Shown here piece by piece: positions 1 to 12,501 of a stretch of DNA of 64,000 nt (position 1 is its first letter; every line of letters starts with the position of its first letter). This DNA is from Erwinia billingiae Eb661 (GTDB lineage: Bacteria > Pseudomonadota > Gammaproteobacteria > Enterobacterales > Enterobacteriaceae). A model generated the notes under the pieces. That model saw only the letters and a program-made list of their open reading frames with translations. It was not told the DNA's origin and did no database searches. Position numbers and translations under genes: made by a program. The stretch covers positions 3,782,001 to 3,846,000 of the forward strand of contig NC_014306.1 in NCBI RefSeq assembly GCF_000196615.1. The letters run 5' to 3'.

Positions 1-2250
1 ATCTTCGCCCGGGTGACCGGCTGCGGCCATCCAGTTAGCCGAAAGCTTGATGCGCTTCAGCGAACCAATCTGCGTGGCGGCAATGTTGGTCAACGCTTCA
101 CCCACCGCCAGACGGCCGGATGCGGCAAAGTCCAGCAGGGCAACCGGCGCACGTTCGCCCAGCGCCATCGCTTCACCGTAGTAGCTGTCGAGGCTGGCCG
201 TGGTCACCGCACAGTTCGCCACCGGGATCTGCCATGGACCGACCATCTGATCGCGCGCAACCATACCGGTCACCGAACGGTCGCCAATGGTCACCAGAAA
301 GGTCTTCTCAGCGACCGCAGGCAGGTGCAGAACACGGTTTACCGCATCCGCAACCGTTATGCTGTCGCGGATCAGCGGCTCACCCTGCGCTTTCAGCGTG
401 GTGACATCGCGGGTCATTTTCGGGGTTTTACCCAGCAGCACGTCCAGCGGCATATCGATAGGCTTGTTATCGAAGTGGCTGTCTTCCAGAGACAGATGCA
501 TCTCTTCGGTGGCTTCGCCAATCACCGCGAATGGCGCACGTTCACGCTTACAAAGTTCGGCAAACAGTTCCAGCTTCTCTGGCGCAACCGCCATCACGTA
601 GCGTTCCTGGGACTCGTTACACCAGACTTCCAGCGGGGTCATACCCGGTTCGTCGTTAAGAATGTCACGCAGGTTGAAGCGACCGCCGCGCTCGCCGTCG
701 CTGACCAGTTCAGGCATCGCGTTAGAAAGACCGCCTGCACCCACGTCGTGGATAAACAGAATCGGGTTGTCTTCACCCAGCTGCCAGCAGCGGTCGATCA
801 CTTCCTGGCAACGACGTTCCATTTCTGGGTTGTCGCGCTGTACCGAAGCAAAATCCAGATCGGCATCAGACTGGCCGGAAGCCATGGAAGAGGCTGCACC
901 GCCGCCCAAACCAATGTTCATCGCCGGGCCACCCAGCACGATCAGCTTGGCACCGACGGTGATTTCGCCTTTCTGCACGTGGTCAGCACGGATGTTGCCA
1001 ATACCGCCAGCCAGCATGATCGGCTTGTGGTAACCGCGCAACTCCACGCCGTTATGGCTGTTGACCTGCTCTTCATAGGTACGGAAGTAGCCATTCAGCG
1101 CAGGACGACCAAATTCGTTGTTGAATGCCGCGCCGCCCAGTGGGCCTTCGGTCATGATATCCAGCGCGGTGACGATACGGTCAGGTTTGCCGAAGTCTTC
1201 TTCCCACGGCTGTTCAAAACCTGGGATACGCAGGTTAGAAACCGAGAAGCCAACCAGACCCGCTTTCGGTTTCGCGCCACGTCCGGTTGCGCCTTCATCA
1301 CGGATTTCACCGCCTGAACCGGTTGCCGCACCCGGCCATGGCGAAATCGCCGTCGGGTGGTTATGGGTTTCGACCTTCATCAGAATGTGCGCTTCTTCCT
1401 GATGGAAGTCGTACTGCCCTTTTTCTGCGTCCGCATAGAAACGGCCCACCTGAGAACCTTCCATCACCGCGGCGTTGTCTTTATAGGCAGACAGCACGTG
1501 GTCCGGGGTCTTCTCCATGGTGTTTTTGATCATCTTGAACAGCGATTTTGGCTGCTGCTCGCCGTCGATAATCCAGTCGGCGTTGAAGATTTTATGACGA
1601 CAGTGCTCGGAGTTCGCCTGGGCAAACATATACAGCTCGATGTCGTTCGGGTTGCGCCCGAGTTTTTCAAAGGCCGCCAGCAGGTAGTCGATTTCATCAT
1701 CGGCCAGTGCCAGACCCAGCTTACGGTTGGCTTTATCCAGCGCGTCACGGCCTTCACCCAGCACGTCGACGCTTTGCAGCGGAGCAGGCTGGTGATGAGC
1801 AAACAGTTGTTCAGCCTGGTTCAAATCGCTGAGGACCACTTCCATCATGCGGTCATGCAGCAGCGCAGCCAGCAACGACCACTGGGCGTCGGTCAGCTGT
1901 GGGGCCTTAACATAGAAAGCCAGACCGCGCTCCAGACGAAGCACCTGAGGCAGATCGCAGTTGTGCGCGATGTCGGTCGCTTTAGACGACCACGGCGAAA
2001 TGGTTCCCGGACGTGGTGTCACCAGAATCAGGCGCCCTTCCGGCGTATGTTCCGCGAGAGAGGGACCGTACTTCAGCAGGCGCTGTAAACGGGCTTTTTC
2101 ATCAGCGGCCAGAGGCGTGCTGACGTCAGCAAAATGGACGTACTCAGCGTAAATGTCACTCACCGGCAGGTGAGCGTCCTGAAAGCGGGCCAGCAATTTA
2201 GTAATACGAAATGCCGACAGAGCGGGCGAACCACGCAGAATTTCCATCAT
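1..2250 (-). CDS. purL: Phosphoribosylformylglycinamidine synthase, N-terminal part (runs off window)
   Basis: PurL makes FGAM from FGAR, glutamine and ATP in the fourth step of purine synthesis. The frame is open for exactly 750 codons and leaves the window at position 1, so only the N-terminal part of a protein that is about 1,295 residues in E. coli is present. The start is a double ATG at 2250, beginning [16 protein letters not shown] as in other enterics. The FGAM-synthase core motif [20 protein letters not shown] is readable near 690-770. A PurR box lies 90 bp upstream. mltF is divergent, as in E. coli. The C-terminal glutaminase domain would lie outside the window, so intactness cannot be judged. 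Confidence 0.97.
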   Translation of the reverse strand, partial: MMEILRGSPALSAFRITKLLARFQDAHLPVSDIYAEYVHFADVSTPLAADEKARLQRLLKYGPSLAEHTPEGRLILVTPRPGTISPWSSKATDIAHNCDLPQVLRLERGLAFYVKAPQLTDAQWSLLAALLHDRMMEVVLSDLNQAEQLFAHHQPAPLQSVDVLGEGRDALDKANRKLGLALADDEIDYLLAAFEKLGRNPNDIELYMFAQANSEHCRHKIFNADWIIDGEQQPKSLFKMIKNTMEKTPDHVLSAYKDNAAVMEGSQVGRFYADAEKGQYDFHQEEAHILMKVETHNHPTAISPWPGAATGSGGEIRDEGATGRGAKPKAGLVGFSVSNLRIPGFEQPWEEDFGKPDRIVTALDIMTEGPLGGAAFNNEFGRPALNGYFRTYEEQVNSHNGVELRGYHKPIMLAGGIGNIRADHVQKGEITVGAKLIVLGGPAMNIGLGGGAASSMASGQSDADLDFASVQRDNPEMERRCQEVIDRCWQLGEDNPILFIHDVGAGGLSNAMPELVSDGERGGRFNLRDILNDEPGMTPLEVWCNESQERYVMAVAPEKLELFAELCKRERAPFAVIGEATEEMHLSLEDSHFDNKPIDMPLDVLLGKTPKMTRDVTTLKAQGEPLIRDSITVADAVNRVLHLPAVAEKTFLVTIGDRSVTGMVARDQMVGPWQIPVANCAVTTASLDSYYGEAMALGERAPVALLDFAASGRLAVGEALTNIAATQIGSLKRIKLSANWMAAAGHPGED

Positions 2251-2339
2251 CAAAGATCTCTCGTCTTCGAAGCGCCGGGCGACGCTTCTTTGGGCGCAAC
2301 AGGGAAAGCGGGCGGTATTATAGAGAATCCCCACCGGTT

Positions 2340-2355
2340 ACGAAACCGTTTGCGC
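2340..2355 (-). promoter_or_regulatory. PurR operator of purL
   Basis: ACGAAACCGTTTGCGC matches the PurR consensus (ANGCAAACGNTTNCNT read on the other strand) at all but one defined base. It lies about 90 bp upstream of purL in the purL/mltF divergent region. E. coli purL is PurR-repressed. The rest of the 269-bp gap holds nothing else I can identify. Confidence 0.85.
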
Positions 2356-2519
2356 AGAATAAATCGCACCAAGGAATTGGCTGAAATTCACACAATTCAG
2401 GTTGAATTCAGTTGCGCAGGGGCACCGAGTTGCGCAAAATGCCCCACGCTCAGGAACCATTATAGACATCAAATACTGCCGTTACAGACAGAACCTGAGA
2501 GCAATCGAGAGATAACCAT

Positions 2520-3977
2520 TTGAAACGCCTGAAAATTAATTATCTTTTCATCGGCCTGGTTACCGTGCTGCTTGCGTTGGCACTGTGGCCATCGATCCCC
2601 TGGTACGGGGGTCAACAGGACCAGATAGAGCAGATAAAATCACGGGGAGTTTTGCGTGTGAGCACGTTAACTTCCCCGCTGACTTACTACACCATTAATA
2701 AAGCCCCAGCCGGAATGGACTATGAGCTGGCGAAACGCTTCGCTGATTATCTTGGCGTGAAGCTGCAGATCACCGTCCGGCAAAACCTCAGTGACCTGTT
2801 TGACGACCTGGAAGATGATAAAGCTGACGTGCTGGCCGCAGGCTTAATTTACAGCGGCGAACGTCAATCGCGCTTTCGTACTGGCCCCACTTATTACTCC
2901 GTATCCCAGCAACTGGTTTACCGGATGGGTAAGCCACGCCCAAAAAACCTCGGTGAGCTGCATGGCCGACTGACCGTCGCTTCCGACTCGGCCTACCTTT
3001 CCACCCTGCGCGGCATTAAGCAGAATCAGTATCCCGATCTGGATTGGGCGATTTCGACCGATCAGAGCCCGAACACCCTGCTGGAAGCGGTGGCCGATGG
3101 CAAACTGGATTACACGGTGGGGGATTCCGTGTCGATCGCCCTGCTCCAGCGCATCCATCCGCAGCTGGCGGTCGCCTTTGATATTACCGATGAAGAGCCG
3201 ATTACCTGGTATATGCAGCGCGATCAGGACGACAGCCTGAATGCGGCGATGCTCGACTACTTTAATCAGATGGGTGAAGAAGGCGCGATGGCCCGTCTGG
3301 ATGAGAAGTACCTCGGCCACGTGGGGACCTTCGATTATGTCGATACCCGCACCTTCCTGCGCGCCATTGATGGCACGCTGCCGGATATTCGCCCGCTGTT
3401 TGAAAAGTATGCCAGCGAGATCGATTGGCGTTTACTGGCGGCGATTTCCTATCAGGAGTCGCACTGGAATCCTCAGGCAACCTCCCCGACCGGCGTGCGC
3501 GGGATGATGATGCTGACCCGCAACACGGCTGAAAGTCTGAACGTCAGTGACCGCACCGATCCCGAGCAAAGCATCCGTGGCGGCAGTGAATATCTGGTGC
3601 GAATGATGGAAAAAGTGCCGCAAACCATCCCAGACGATGAGAAGATTTGGTTTGCTCTGGCGGCCTATAACATGGGTTATGCCCATATGCTGGATGCCCG
3701 TAAGCTAACGGAAAAACAGAAGGGAAATCCGGATAGCTGGGCAGATGTGAAGCTGCGTTTGCCGATGCTGAGCCAGAAACGCTATTACAGTCAGACCAAC
3801 TATGGCTATGCCCGTGGTCAGGAAGCCTATAACTACGTGGAAAACATCCGGCTGTATCAGATAAGCCTGGTGGGCTATTTGCAGGATCAGGAGCGGAAGC
3901 TGGCACAGCAGGCGGCTTATGAAGCCGAGATGGGGGAAGGCTATCCGGCTGTGGCCCCTAAAATTGCGCTGAACTAA
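2520..3977 (+). CDS. mltF: Membrane-bound lytic murein transglycosylase F
   Basis: MltF cleaves the glycan strands of peptidoglycan at MurNAc-GlcNAc to leave 1,6-anhydro ends, at the outer membrane. The protein has 485 residues. A signal/anchor segment covers about residues 8-24, a SBP_bac_3-like solute-binding domain about 40-265, and a lytic transglycosylase domain about 285-410. The predicted catalytic Glu is residue 313 in YQESHW. The family motifs GVRGMMMLT and [10 protein letters not shown] follow. The start is TTG, which gives the conserved [13 protein letters not shown]. coli mltF also starts this way. It is divergent from purL. There is no lipobox. Confidence 0.96.
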   Translation: MKRLKINYLFIGLVTVLLALALWPSIPWYGGQQDQIEQIKSRGVLRVSTLTSPLTYYTINKAPAGMDYELAKRFADYLGVKLQITVRQNLSDLFDDLEDDKADVLAAGLIYSGERQSRFRTGPTYYSVSQQLVYRMGKPRPKNLGELHGRLTVASDSAYLSTLRGIKQNQYPDLDWAISTDQSPNTLLEAVADGKLDYTVGDSVSIALLQRIHPQLAVAFDITDEEPITWYMQRDQDDSLNAAMLDYFNQMGEEGAMARLDEKYLGHVGTFDYVDTRTFLRAIDGTLPDIRPLFEKYASEIDWRLLAAISYQESHWNPQATSPTGVRGMMMLTRNTAESLNVSDRTDPEQSIRGGSEYLVRMMEKVPQTIPDDEKIWFALAAYNMGYAHMLDARKLTEKQKGNPDSWADVKLRLPMLSQKRYYSQTNYGYARGQEAYNYVENIRLYQISLVGYLQDQERKLAQQAAYEAEMGEGYPAVAPKIALN

Positions 3978-4004
3978 CGGCATTCAGGGGCAACAGACCG
4001 CAAC

Positions 4005-4532
<528 letters not shown>

Positions 4533-4560
4533 CTAAAAAACGCGGCACAGTATACCTGTT

Positions 4561-5199
4561 TTACTCAAGCTGTTGCAGCTCGCCCTGCGGCGTGACGCGC
4601 CAGCGGTGCTGGCAGAAGAACAGCAGCGGGTTATCCTGCTTACTGTCGCTGTAGCCGCTGTACAGCTGCAACGGCGTGCCGATCTTCTCTTCCAGCCGGG
4701 CCACTTTTTCATGCCCCAGGCAGCGCATCGACAGCACCCGGCCACCGAAACCGCGGCTCATCTGGCTGGCGATCAGCTTTACCTTCGGCAGGAAAGCCGA
4801 GTCAAAATAGACCTGCTCCACCAGCCGTTGCGGTGAACCGGTGATTAACCAGACGTCCGCATCCGAGCTGTTCAGATAGTCCGTCAGCCGTTGCTGAACC
4901 ACCGGGAAGGCCGTGACGCGCTGACGGAACCACTGCGCAAAGGCATTTTCCTTCGCCGTCAGGCTTTCCTCGCTATGGCCAAAGGTGATCGACCACAGCA
5001 GCAGGCTCATCGGCCAGCGTGCCGCCCGTCCCTTTATCAGTAAACCGGCGCCAATCACCGGCAGCAACGGCACCACCAATAGCAGGTTCAACGGCTGGCG
5101 CTTCAGTAAATAGCGCATAAAGGTGCCGAACATATCCTGCTGATGCAGCGTGCCGTCTAAATCAAAAAACACCACGCGTCGTTCCTGACCAGTTATCAA
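4561..5199 (-). CDS. pgpC: Phosphatidylglycerophosphatase C
   Basis: PgpC (formerly YfhB) dephosphorylates phosphatidylglycerophosphate to phosphatidylglycerol in the inner membrane. The 212-residue protein belongs to the HAD superfamily. The nucleophile motif DLDGT has Asp13 and Asp15, a hydrophobic segment lies at about 35-55, and motif II is LITGSPQ. The C-terminus HRWRVTPQGELQQLE is nearly identical to E. coli from memory. It ends 40 bp before tadA and begins 3 bp after the end of murP. Confidence 0.94.
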   Translation of the reverse strand: MITGQERRVVFFDLDGTLHQQDMFGTFMRYLLKRQPLNLLLVVPLLPVIGAGLLIKGRAARWPMSLLLWSITFGHSEESLTAKENAFAQWFRQRVTAFPVVQQRLTDYLNSSDADVWLITGSPQRLVEQVYFDSAFLPKVKLIASQMSRGFGGRVLSMRCLGHEKVARLEEKIGTPLQLYSGYSDSKQDNPLLFFCQHRWRVTPQGELQQLE

Positions 5200-5202
5200 A
5201 AA

Positions 5203-6561
5203 TTACTCCTCAGGGTCATTGAATCCCATAAACCAGGCAAAGAGAAAACCGCAGACTACCGCGGCAAGCCACCCTGCGAGATAGAGCATTACCTTACCAG
5301 AGATGATAGTGAGCGCCAGCGGCAGACCCGAAATACCAAAAGTAATCACCGTCGCCACCTTGGCATAGCTGATCACCGCGCCGCCGACCGCACCGCCCAG
5401 ACAGGCGGCAATAAATGGCCGGCCTAAAGGCAGCGTGACGCCGAAGATCAACGGCTCGCCAATACCCAAAATCCCCACCGGAAGCGCCCCCTTCACCAGC
5501 TTTTTCAGTCGCGCATTGCGGGTTTTCAGCAATACCGCCAGTGAAGCGCCCACTTGCCCTACCCCGGCCATTGCCAGAATTGGCAGCAGCGCGTTGTAGC
5601 CATGCGCCTGAACCAGCTCGACATGAATCGGCACCATGCCCTGATGCAAACCGGTTAACACCAACGGCAGGAACGTGCCCGCCAGTAGCGCGCCGACCAG
5701 GATGCCACCGCGATCGATGGCCAGGGTTGCGCCGTGCGCAATCGCATCTGACATGATCCCGCCAAGCGGCTGTAATGCCATAATCGCCAGCGTTGCCGTG
5801 ATAAGTGTAGTCAGAAGTGGGTTAAGGATCAGCTCCAGTGCTTCTGGCAGCCACTGCCGCAGCTTTTTTTCAATCCAGCACATCAGCACAACCACCAGCA
5901 GCACGGCAATGACCCCACCCCGGCCGGGTTGCAGATTTTCACCAAACAAACTGATTTGCGCCAGCGCCGGACTGGAAAGGATCCCCGCCATCACTCCGCC
6001 GAGGGCGATCGAACCGCCAAACACCCTGGCGGTATTGACCCCTACCAGAATGTTCATGATGGTGAAAATGGTGCTGCCGAAAATCGCCGCCAGACCTAAC
6101 AAATTGGGATAATGAGTGGCAAAATCCCCGATGATATCCGGGCGTTTAACAATGTTGATGATGCCGGTTATCAAGCCGGAGGCGATGAATGCCGGAATAA
6201 GCGGGATAAAAACGTTGGCCAACTGGCGCAATGCGTCGCTCATCGGCGCTTTGTACTTTTGCTTCACCTGAGCTTTGGTCCGATCGATCGCCTGCGGTTG
6301 AGACGGCGCGGAAGCCATCAGACTGCGCATCGCCTCCACCACCTTGGCCGCGGCACCCGGCCCGACGATGAACTGATGCTGGCTTCCCTGCTTGACGTAT
6401 CCCTTCACGCCGTCGAGCTGACGTAGTCGGGTTAGATCCAGACGCGCATCGTCATTCACTTCAATACGTACTCTTGTCATGCAGTTTTCCAGCCGGGTGA
6501 TGTTCTCCTCCCCGCCGATCCCCTGCAACAGGTGGCCAGCCAGCGTCATCGCCTTATCCAT
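5203..6561 (-). CDS. murP: PTS N-acetylmuramic acid transporter subunit EIIBC
   Basis: MurP takes up and phosphorylates N-acetylmuramic acid to MurNAc-6-phosphate. The 452 residues hold an N-terminal EIIB domain (about 1-80) with the phosphorylated Cys27 in ENCMTRVRIEV, then an EIIC membrane domain from about 110 with many hydrophobic segments and the GIGEPLIFGVTLP motif. There is no EIIA domain, so phosphate must come from a separate EIIA (in E. coli the glucose EIIA). It lies 3 bp downstream of murQ in the order murQ-murP as in E. coli, but is about 20 residues shorter than the K-12 protein. A related GlcNAc or glucoside specificity is possible, but the murQ/murR context argues for MurNAc. 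Confidence 0.9.
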   Translation of the reverse strand: MDKAMTLAGHLLQGIGGEENITRLENCMTRVRIEVNDDARLDLTRLRQLDGVKGYVKQGSQHQFIVGPGAAAKVVEAMRSLMASAPSQPQAIDRTKAQVKQKYKAPMSDALRQLANVFIPLIPAFIASGLITGIINIVKRPDIIGDFATHYPNLLGLAAIFGSTIFTIMNILVGVNTARVFGGSIALGGVMAGILSSPALAQISLFGENLQPGRGGVIAVLLVVVLMCWIEKKLRQWLPEALELILNPLLTTLITATLAIMALQPLGGIMSDAIAHGATLAIDRGGILVGALLAGTFLPLVLTGLHQGMVPIHVELVQAHGYNALLPILAMAGVGQVGASLAVLLKTRNARLKKLVKGALPVGILGIGEPLIFGVTLPLGRPFIAACLGGAVGGAVISYAKVATVITFGISGLPLALTIISGKVMLYLAGWLAAVVCGFLFAWFMGFNDPEE

Positions 6562-6564
6562 CGC

Positions 6565-7464
6565 CTATCCCCTGTCCTGAAGCGCTGCGCGCAGGAACCC
6601 TTTATGCCTGGTTAACAAACTTTTGGCCTGGTCAGCCGCGAGGCCGCTCAGCACCATCAGAATGGCGGTTTTTACCTCGTACTGGGTTTGTTTCAGGGCC
6701 GTTTCCGCCTCTTCGGCTGAGCAGCCGGTGGCCTGACACACCATGCGACAGGCGCGATCCACCAGCTTGATGTTGGTCGCCTGCATGTCAACCATCAGGT
6801 TCTGGTAAACCTTGCCAATTCGCACCATCGCGCCGGTTGAAATCATGTTGAGCACCAGCTTCTGCGCGGTGCCCGATTTCAGACGCGTCGATCCGGTCAG
6901 GGCTTCCGGGCCCACCACCGGGGAAATGGCAATTTCGGCTTCATGGGCGATCGGTGACGCGGGATTGCAGGAGACCGCTGCGGTATGGCAGCCCAGCTGG
7001 CGGGCGTAACGCAGTGCGCCAATCACATATGGTGTGCGGCCGGAAGCGGCAATGCCGACCACCATATCTTGCGGCTTTAGCTCCAGCGCCTGCAGATCGC
7101 TGACGCCCAGCTGCGCATTATCTTCCGCACCTTCAACCGCTTTCAGCAACGCACCCGGGCCGCCGGCAATCAGTCCGACCACCACACCGTGCGGGACGCC
7201 AAAGGTTGGCGGGCATTCAGACGCATCCAACACGCCCAGACGCCCGCTGGTGCCGGCACCCAGATAAATCAGCCGGCCGCCCGCCGATAACGACGCCGCC
7301 GCAGCATCCACCGCTTTGGCCACGTCCGGTAAGGTCAGCCGCACCGCCTCGGCCACGGTGGCATCCTGTTGATTAAACTTTGTGACCATCTCAAGCGTGG
7401 ACAGGTTGTCCAAATCCATCGTCTCTGGGTTACGCGTTTCTGAAACCAGTGCGCCAAGATCCAT
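6565..7464 (-). CDS. murQ: N-acetylmuramic acid 6-phosphate etherase
   Basis: MurQ cleaves the lactyl ether of MurNAc-6-phosphate to GlcNAc-6-phosphate and D-lactate in cell-wall recycling. The 299-residue protein has a SIS fold. The sugar-phosphate motif [17 protein letters not shown] is at about 67-83, and the two residues equivalent to the catalytic pair of the E. coli enzyme are Glu83 and Glu114. It is the first gene of murQ-murP and is divergent from murR across a 196-bp AT-rich region with two palindromes. MurNAc-6-phosphate is the known inducer of MurR in E. coli. Confidence 0.96.
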   Translation of the reverse strand: MDLGALVSETRNPETMDLDNLSTLEMVTKFNQQDATVAEAVRLTLPDVAKAVDAAAASLSAGGRLIYLGAGTSGRLGVLDASECPPTFGVPHGVVVGLIAGGPGALLKAVEGAEDNAQLGVSDLQALELKPQDMVVGIAASGRTPYVIGALRYARQLGCHTAAVSCNPASPIAHEAEIAISPVVGPEALTGSTRLKSGTAQKLVLNMISTGAMVRIGKVYQNLMVDMQATNIKLVDRACRMVCQATGCSAEEAETALKQTQYEVKTAILMVLSGLAADQAKSLLTRHKGFLRAALQDRG

Positions 7465-7477
7465 GTTTCCTCACTTA

Positions 7478-7492
7478 TGAATTTTTAATTCT
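7478..7492. promoter_or_regulatory. Candidate MurR operator, murQ-proximal palindrome
   Basis: GAATTTTTAATTC (7479-7491) has 5-bp perfect arms around TTT. It lies 15 bp upstream of the murQ start codon. Its centre is 33 bp (about three helical turns) from the second palindrome. The assignment to MurR rests on position only. Confidence 0.5.
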
Positions 7493-7510
7493 TAAAAATA
7501 GAGTAAATTT

Positions 7511-7525
7511 TGAATATTATATTCA
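7511..7525. promoter_or_regulatory. Candidate MurR operator, distal perfect palindrome
   Basis: TGAATATTATATTCA is a perfect inverted repeat with 7-bp arms and a single central base. Read on the minus strand it contains TATAAT, so bound repressor could cover a -10 element of murQ. It lies between murQ and murR. Confidence 0.6.
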
Positions 7526-7660
7526 CTGCAAAACAGAAATTACCTAATTTTAATCATGGATTGTGATAAATGTGCCGATAAACTTACCGCTTATCGTACA
7601 GCAAGCTATTATCTGTCCATAGAATTCAAGCTGTTGGCATTTTTATTTAGAGGTAGACCG

Positions 7661-8500
7661 ATGAGTTCCCTGCTGCGTATTCGCCAGCTGTATCCGTCCC
7701 TGGCCATGAACGAACGGCGTCTGGCCGATTTTCTGCTGTCGCAGCCGGATCGTGCACGTCATCTCAGCTCGCAGAAGCTGGCGGAGGAGTCGGGTGTCAG
7801 CCAGTCGAGCGTGGTGAAGTTTGCTCAAAAGCTCGGATATAAAGGTTTCCCCGCACTGAAGCTGGCGCTCAGCGAATCGCTGGCAGATAAAGATGCCATC
7901 ACCGTGCACAACCTGATTCTCAGCGATGACCCGCTAAAACTGGTCGGCGAGAAGTTGCTGACGGAAAAGCAGTCGGCGATCCGCGCCACCCTTGATATCA
8001 ACAGTGAAGAGATGCTGCTGGAGACGCTGCGGCTGATCCGCAGCGCCAACCGCATTGTGTTGGTAGGTATTGGGGCTTCCGGCCTGGTGGCGAAGGACTT
8101 CTCCTGGAAGCTGATGAAAATCGGCATTAACGCGGTGGCAGAACAGGATATGCATGCGCTGCTGGCCAGCGTGCAGGCGTTGAATCCCGGCGATCTGCTG
8201 TTAGCAATCTCTTATACCGGCGAACGGCGCGAGATTAACCTGGCCGCGCAGGAAGCGCAGCGGGCAGGCGCCAATGTGCTGGCCTTTACCGGCTTCACGC
8301 CGAATACCTTGCAACAGTGCGCGACGCATTGCCTGTATACGGTGGCGGAAGAACAAACCACCCGCAGCGCCGCCATCTCTTCAACCACCGCCCAGCTGAC
8401 GCTGACCGACCTGCTGTTTATGGCGCTAGTACAGCGCGATCCCGAAAGAGCCTCCAGCCATATCCGCCATAGCGAAGCGCTGGTGAAAAAGCTGGTCTGA
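7661..8500 (+). CDS. murR: RpiR-family transcriptional repressor MurR
   Basis: MurR represses murQP in E. coli. The protein has 279 residues from the ATG at 7661, which follows the ribosome-binding site AGAGGTAG and aligns with the E. coli start; the frame stays open 105 bp further upstream but that part is unlike the family. An N-terminal RpiR helix-turn-helix (about 1-77) contains SGVSQSSVVKFAQKLGYKGF. A SIS sugar-phosphate domain (about 120-245) includes LVGIGASGLVAKDFSWKLMK. It is divergent from murQ and shares the palindromic region with it. Confidence 0.92.
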   Translation: MSSLLRIRQLYPSLAMNERRLADFLLSQPDRARHLSSQKLAEESGVSQSSVVKFAQKLGYKGFPALKLALSESLADKDAITVHNLILSDDPLKLVGEKLLTEKQSAIRATLDINSEEMLLETLRLIRSANRIVLVGIGASGLVAKDFSWKLMKIGINAVAEQDMHALLASVQALNPGDLLLAISYTGERREINLAAQEAQRAGANVLAFTGFTPNTLQQCATHCLYTVAEEQTTRSAAISSTTAQLTLTDLLFMALVQRDPERASSHIRHSEALVKKLV

Positions 8501-8503
8501 TAA

Positions 8504-8812
<309 letters not shown>

Positions 8813-8853
8813 AGGAAGCAGCCGGGCAAGCTGTGCTCAACCCGGGTTGTTGA

Positions 8854-9234
8854 TCAGTTTTCAATAATGACCGTCGCGCAGGCGTAATGCCTTTCGTCAG
8901 CCAGCGTGACGTGGACATGCGCCACGCCCAGCTTTTTCGCCACTTCCTGCGCCTGCAGGAAGAAACGCAGTCCCGGCTTACCCAATTCGTCGTTGTACAC
9001 TTCAAACTGGTTGAACGCCAGGCCACCACGGATCCCGGTGCCAAAGGCTTTTGCTGCCGCCTCTTTTACCGCAAAGCGCTTGGCCAGAAAACGCACCGGC
9101 TGCTGATGAGCCTGGTATTGCGCCCACTCATTGTCACTCAGCACGCGTTTTGCCAGCCGGTCGCCGGAACGGGAAATCACCCCTTCAATGCGTGCGATCT
9201 CCACGATATCGGTGCCGAGGCCCAGAATAGCCAT
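8854..9234 (-). CDS. acpS: Holo-[acyl-carrier-protein] synthase
   Basis: AcpS transfers 4'-phosphopantetheine from CoA to apo-ACP. The 126-residue protein carries the two family signatures: [13 protein letters not shown] with the metal-binding Asp9, and [16 protein letters not shown] with Glu58. Its ATG overlaps the pdxJ stop by one base (TAATG), so the two are probably translationally coupled, as in E. coli. Confidence 0.97.
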   Translation of the reverse strand: MAILGLGTDIVEIARIEGVISRSGDRLAKRVLSDNEWAQYQAHQQPVRFLAKRFAVKEAAAKAFGTGIRGGLAFNQFEVYNDELGKPGLRFFLQAQEVAKKLGVAHVHVTLADERHYACATVIIEN

Positions 9235-9965
9235 TAGCGACGCGCTTCCCGCATCAGCGCTTTCATCTCTTTAACCGCGTCCGCCAGCCCACTCATCACA
9301 GCACGGCCGATGATCGCGTGGCCGATGTTCAGTTCATGCATCTGCGGCAGCGCGGCGATAGGCTGGACGTTGTGATAGGTCAGACCGTGACCCGCATTGA
9401 CCTTCAGCCCTTTGCCTGCGGCATAGGCTGCAGCATCTTTGATGCGGATAAATTCTGCGTGACGCTCGCGCCCTTCTTCGGCTTCCGCATAGGCACCGGT
9501 ATGAATTTCAATGTACGGCGCGCCGGATGCCATAGCGGCATCAATCTGGCGATGATCCGCATCGATAAACAGCGACACCAGGATCCCGGCTTCAGCGAGA
9601 CGCGTCACCGCATAGGTGACTTTCTCCAGCTGTCCGGCTACGTCCAGACCGCCTTCGGTGGTCACTTCTTCACGCTTCTCGGGGACCAGGCAGCAGAAAT
9701 GCGGTTTGATTTCGCAGGCGATATCCACCATTTCATCGGTGACGGCCATTTCAAGATTCATGCGGGTCTGGATGGTCTGACGCAGGATGCGCACATCGCG
9801 ATCGGTAATGTGGCGACGATCCTCACGCAGATGCACGGTGATGCCATCGGCACCTGCCTGCTCGGAGACGAATGCTGCCTGCACCGGATCGGGATAGTTT
9901 GTGCCACGCGCATTACGCACGGTTGCAACGTGATCGATATTGACGCCTAACAACAACTCAGCCAT
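9234..9965 (-). CDS. pdxJ: Pyridoxine 5'-phosphate synthase
   Basis: PdxJ condenses 3-amino-2-oxopropyl phosphate with 1-deoxy-D-xylulose 5-phosphate to pyridoxine 5'-phosphate, the last ring-forming step of vitamin B6 synthesis. The 243-residue TIM barrel opens with [17 protein letters not shown], and [12 protein letters not shown] and [11 protein letters not shown] follow. The ATG at 9965 is preceded by a GAGG-type site. A 77-bp gap separates it from recO upstream. Confidence 0.98.
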   Translation of the reverse strand: MAELLLGVNIDHVATVRNARGTNYPDPVQAAFVSEQAGADGITVHLREDRRHITDRDVRILRQTIQTRMNLEMAVTDEMVDIACEIKPHFCCLVPEKREEVTTEGGLDVAGQLEKVTYAVTRLAEAGILVSLFIDADHRQIDAAMASGAPYIEIHTGAYAEAEEGRERHAEFIRIKDAAAYAAGKGLKVNAGHGLTYHNVQPIAALPQMHELNIGHAIIGRAVMSGLADAVKEMKALMREARR

Positions 9966-10042
9966 GACAATCCTCGGAATTTTTGCAATGAGTGAAAGCA
10001 GTGTACAACGTTCGGCACGCTGACCGGAACGGCCTGATGGCT

Positions 10043-10777
10043 TTACTCTTCGTCCGGCAGCACGTCTGCGCGTTTTTTCGGCACAAACTGACGGAACAAC
10101 TCCTGGCTTTTGAGTGGCTTTCCGCCGAGATAGGGCTTCAGTGCGATGCGGGTAAAGCGTTTCGCCGCCCGTAAGGTATCGATATCCGGGAATGACCGCT
10201 CTTCCAGCGCGCGCAGTTGACGACCGGTAAAGGTGTTATTGCCCATCACCAGGCTGGCGATAAAGCCTTTCTCCGCGCGATAGGTATAGGTCATTCCATC
10301 GGCCACTTCTTCCCCGCTGCCGGCGCAATGCATGAAGTCAACGCCATAGCCCAGGTGACCCAGCATGGCCAGCTCAAAGCGCCGGAGTGCCGGTTCGGGT
10401 GAGCCAGTGACCGCAGCCAGTGCCTGAAGACAATAGAGATAATCGAAGAAGAGTTCGGTAAACGCGGTTTCCTGCTCCAGTACCCGTGACAGCAGCTCGT
10501 TAACGTACAGGCCGCAGTAGAGCGTCAGACCAGAAAGAGGCAAAGCAAGGGAGATGGGCTCAGCGCCACGAAGCGTTTTAACTTCGCCGCGCCCGCCCCA
10601 ACGGACCAGTAAGGGAGTGAAAGGTTGTAGTGCCCCTTTCAGGCTGGAACGTTTGCCTCGGGCGCCTTTGGCCAGCACCCGAATACGGCCGTAATTCTCA
10701 GAAAACAGGTCGAGCAGAAGGCTGGTTTCGCTATAGGGACGTCCATGCAGGACGAATGCGCGCTGCCAGCCTTCCAT
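10043..10777 (-). CDS. recO: DNA repair protein RecO
   Basis: RecO works with RecR and RecF to load RecA onto SSB-coated DNA and anneals complementary strands. It has 244 residues from the ATG at 10777 ([19 protein letters not shown]), the start that matches E. coli. An in-frame TTG at 10786 would add three residues and would overlap the era stop, so coupling from that codon is possible. An N-terminal OB fold covers about 1-80, followed by the helical domain. It is the last gene of rnc-era-recO. Confidence 0.95.
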   Translation of the reverse strand: MEGWQRAFVLHGRPYSETSLLLDLFSENYGRIRVLAKGARGKRSSLKGALQPFTPLLVRWGGRGEVKTLRGAEPISLALPLSGLTLYCGLYVNELLSRVLEQETAFTELFFDYLYCLQALAAVTGSPEPALRRFELAMLGHLGYGVDFMHCAGSGEEVADGMTYTYRAEKGFIASLVMGNNTFTGRQLRALEERSFPDIDTLRAAKRFTRIALKPYLGGKPLKSQELFRQFVPKKRADVLPDEE

Positions 10778-10782
10778 AGGGA

Positions 10783-12368
<1,586 letters not shown>

Positions 12369-12425
12369 TTACCAATATCTGAATGCGTCAATAATTCTGC
12401 ACACGGAACAGGGCTGGCCAGGCCA

Positions 12426-12469
12426 ACACGAAACTGTTTCGTGTGCAGTGGCTGCCCCGCAGGGCAACC
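12426..12469 (-). promoter_or_regulatory. Hairpins in rnc leader, candidate RNase III autoregulatory element
   Basis: Two adjacent hairpins fall between lepB and rnc. The first (12426-12444) has 9-bp perfect arms ACACGAAAC/GTTTCGTGT around one base. The second (about 12450-12469) pairs GGTTGCCC with GGGCAGCC with one G-U. In E. coli the rnc leader folds into hairpins that RNase III cuts to lower its own expression; equivalence here is inferred from position. Confidence 0.55.
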
Positions 12470-12501
12470 ACCCGTTTAACTGAACATGTCTACCGACAAA
12501 C

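Noticed and set aside
13..1317. Long plus-strand open frame opposite purL
   Set aside because: It is antisense to a clear purL reading frame, has no ribosome-binding site, and its protein is rich in Arg, His and Gln, as shadows of GC-rich genes are.
8838..8849. Palindrome CAACCCGGGTTG between yfhL and acpS
   Set aside because: There is no T-run and only 41 bp of gap; it may be part of a weak terminator, but evidence is too thin to list.
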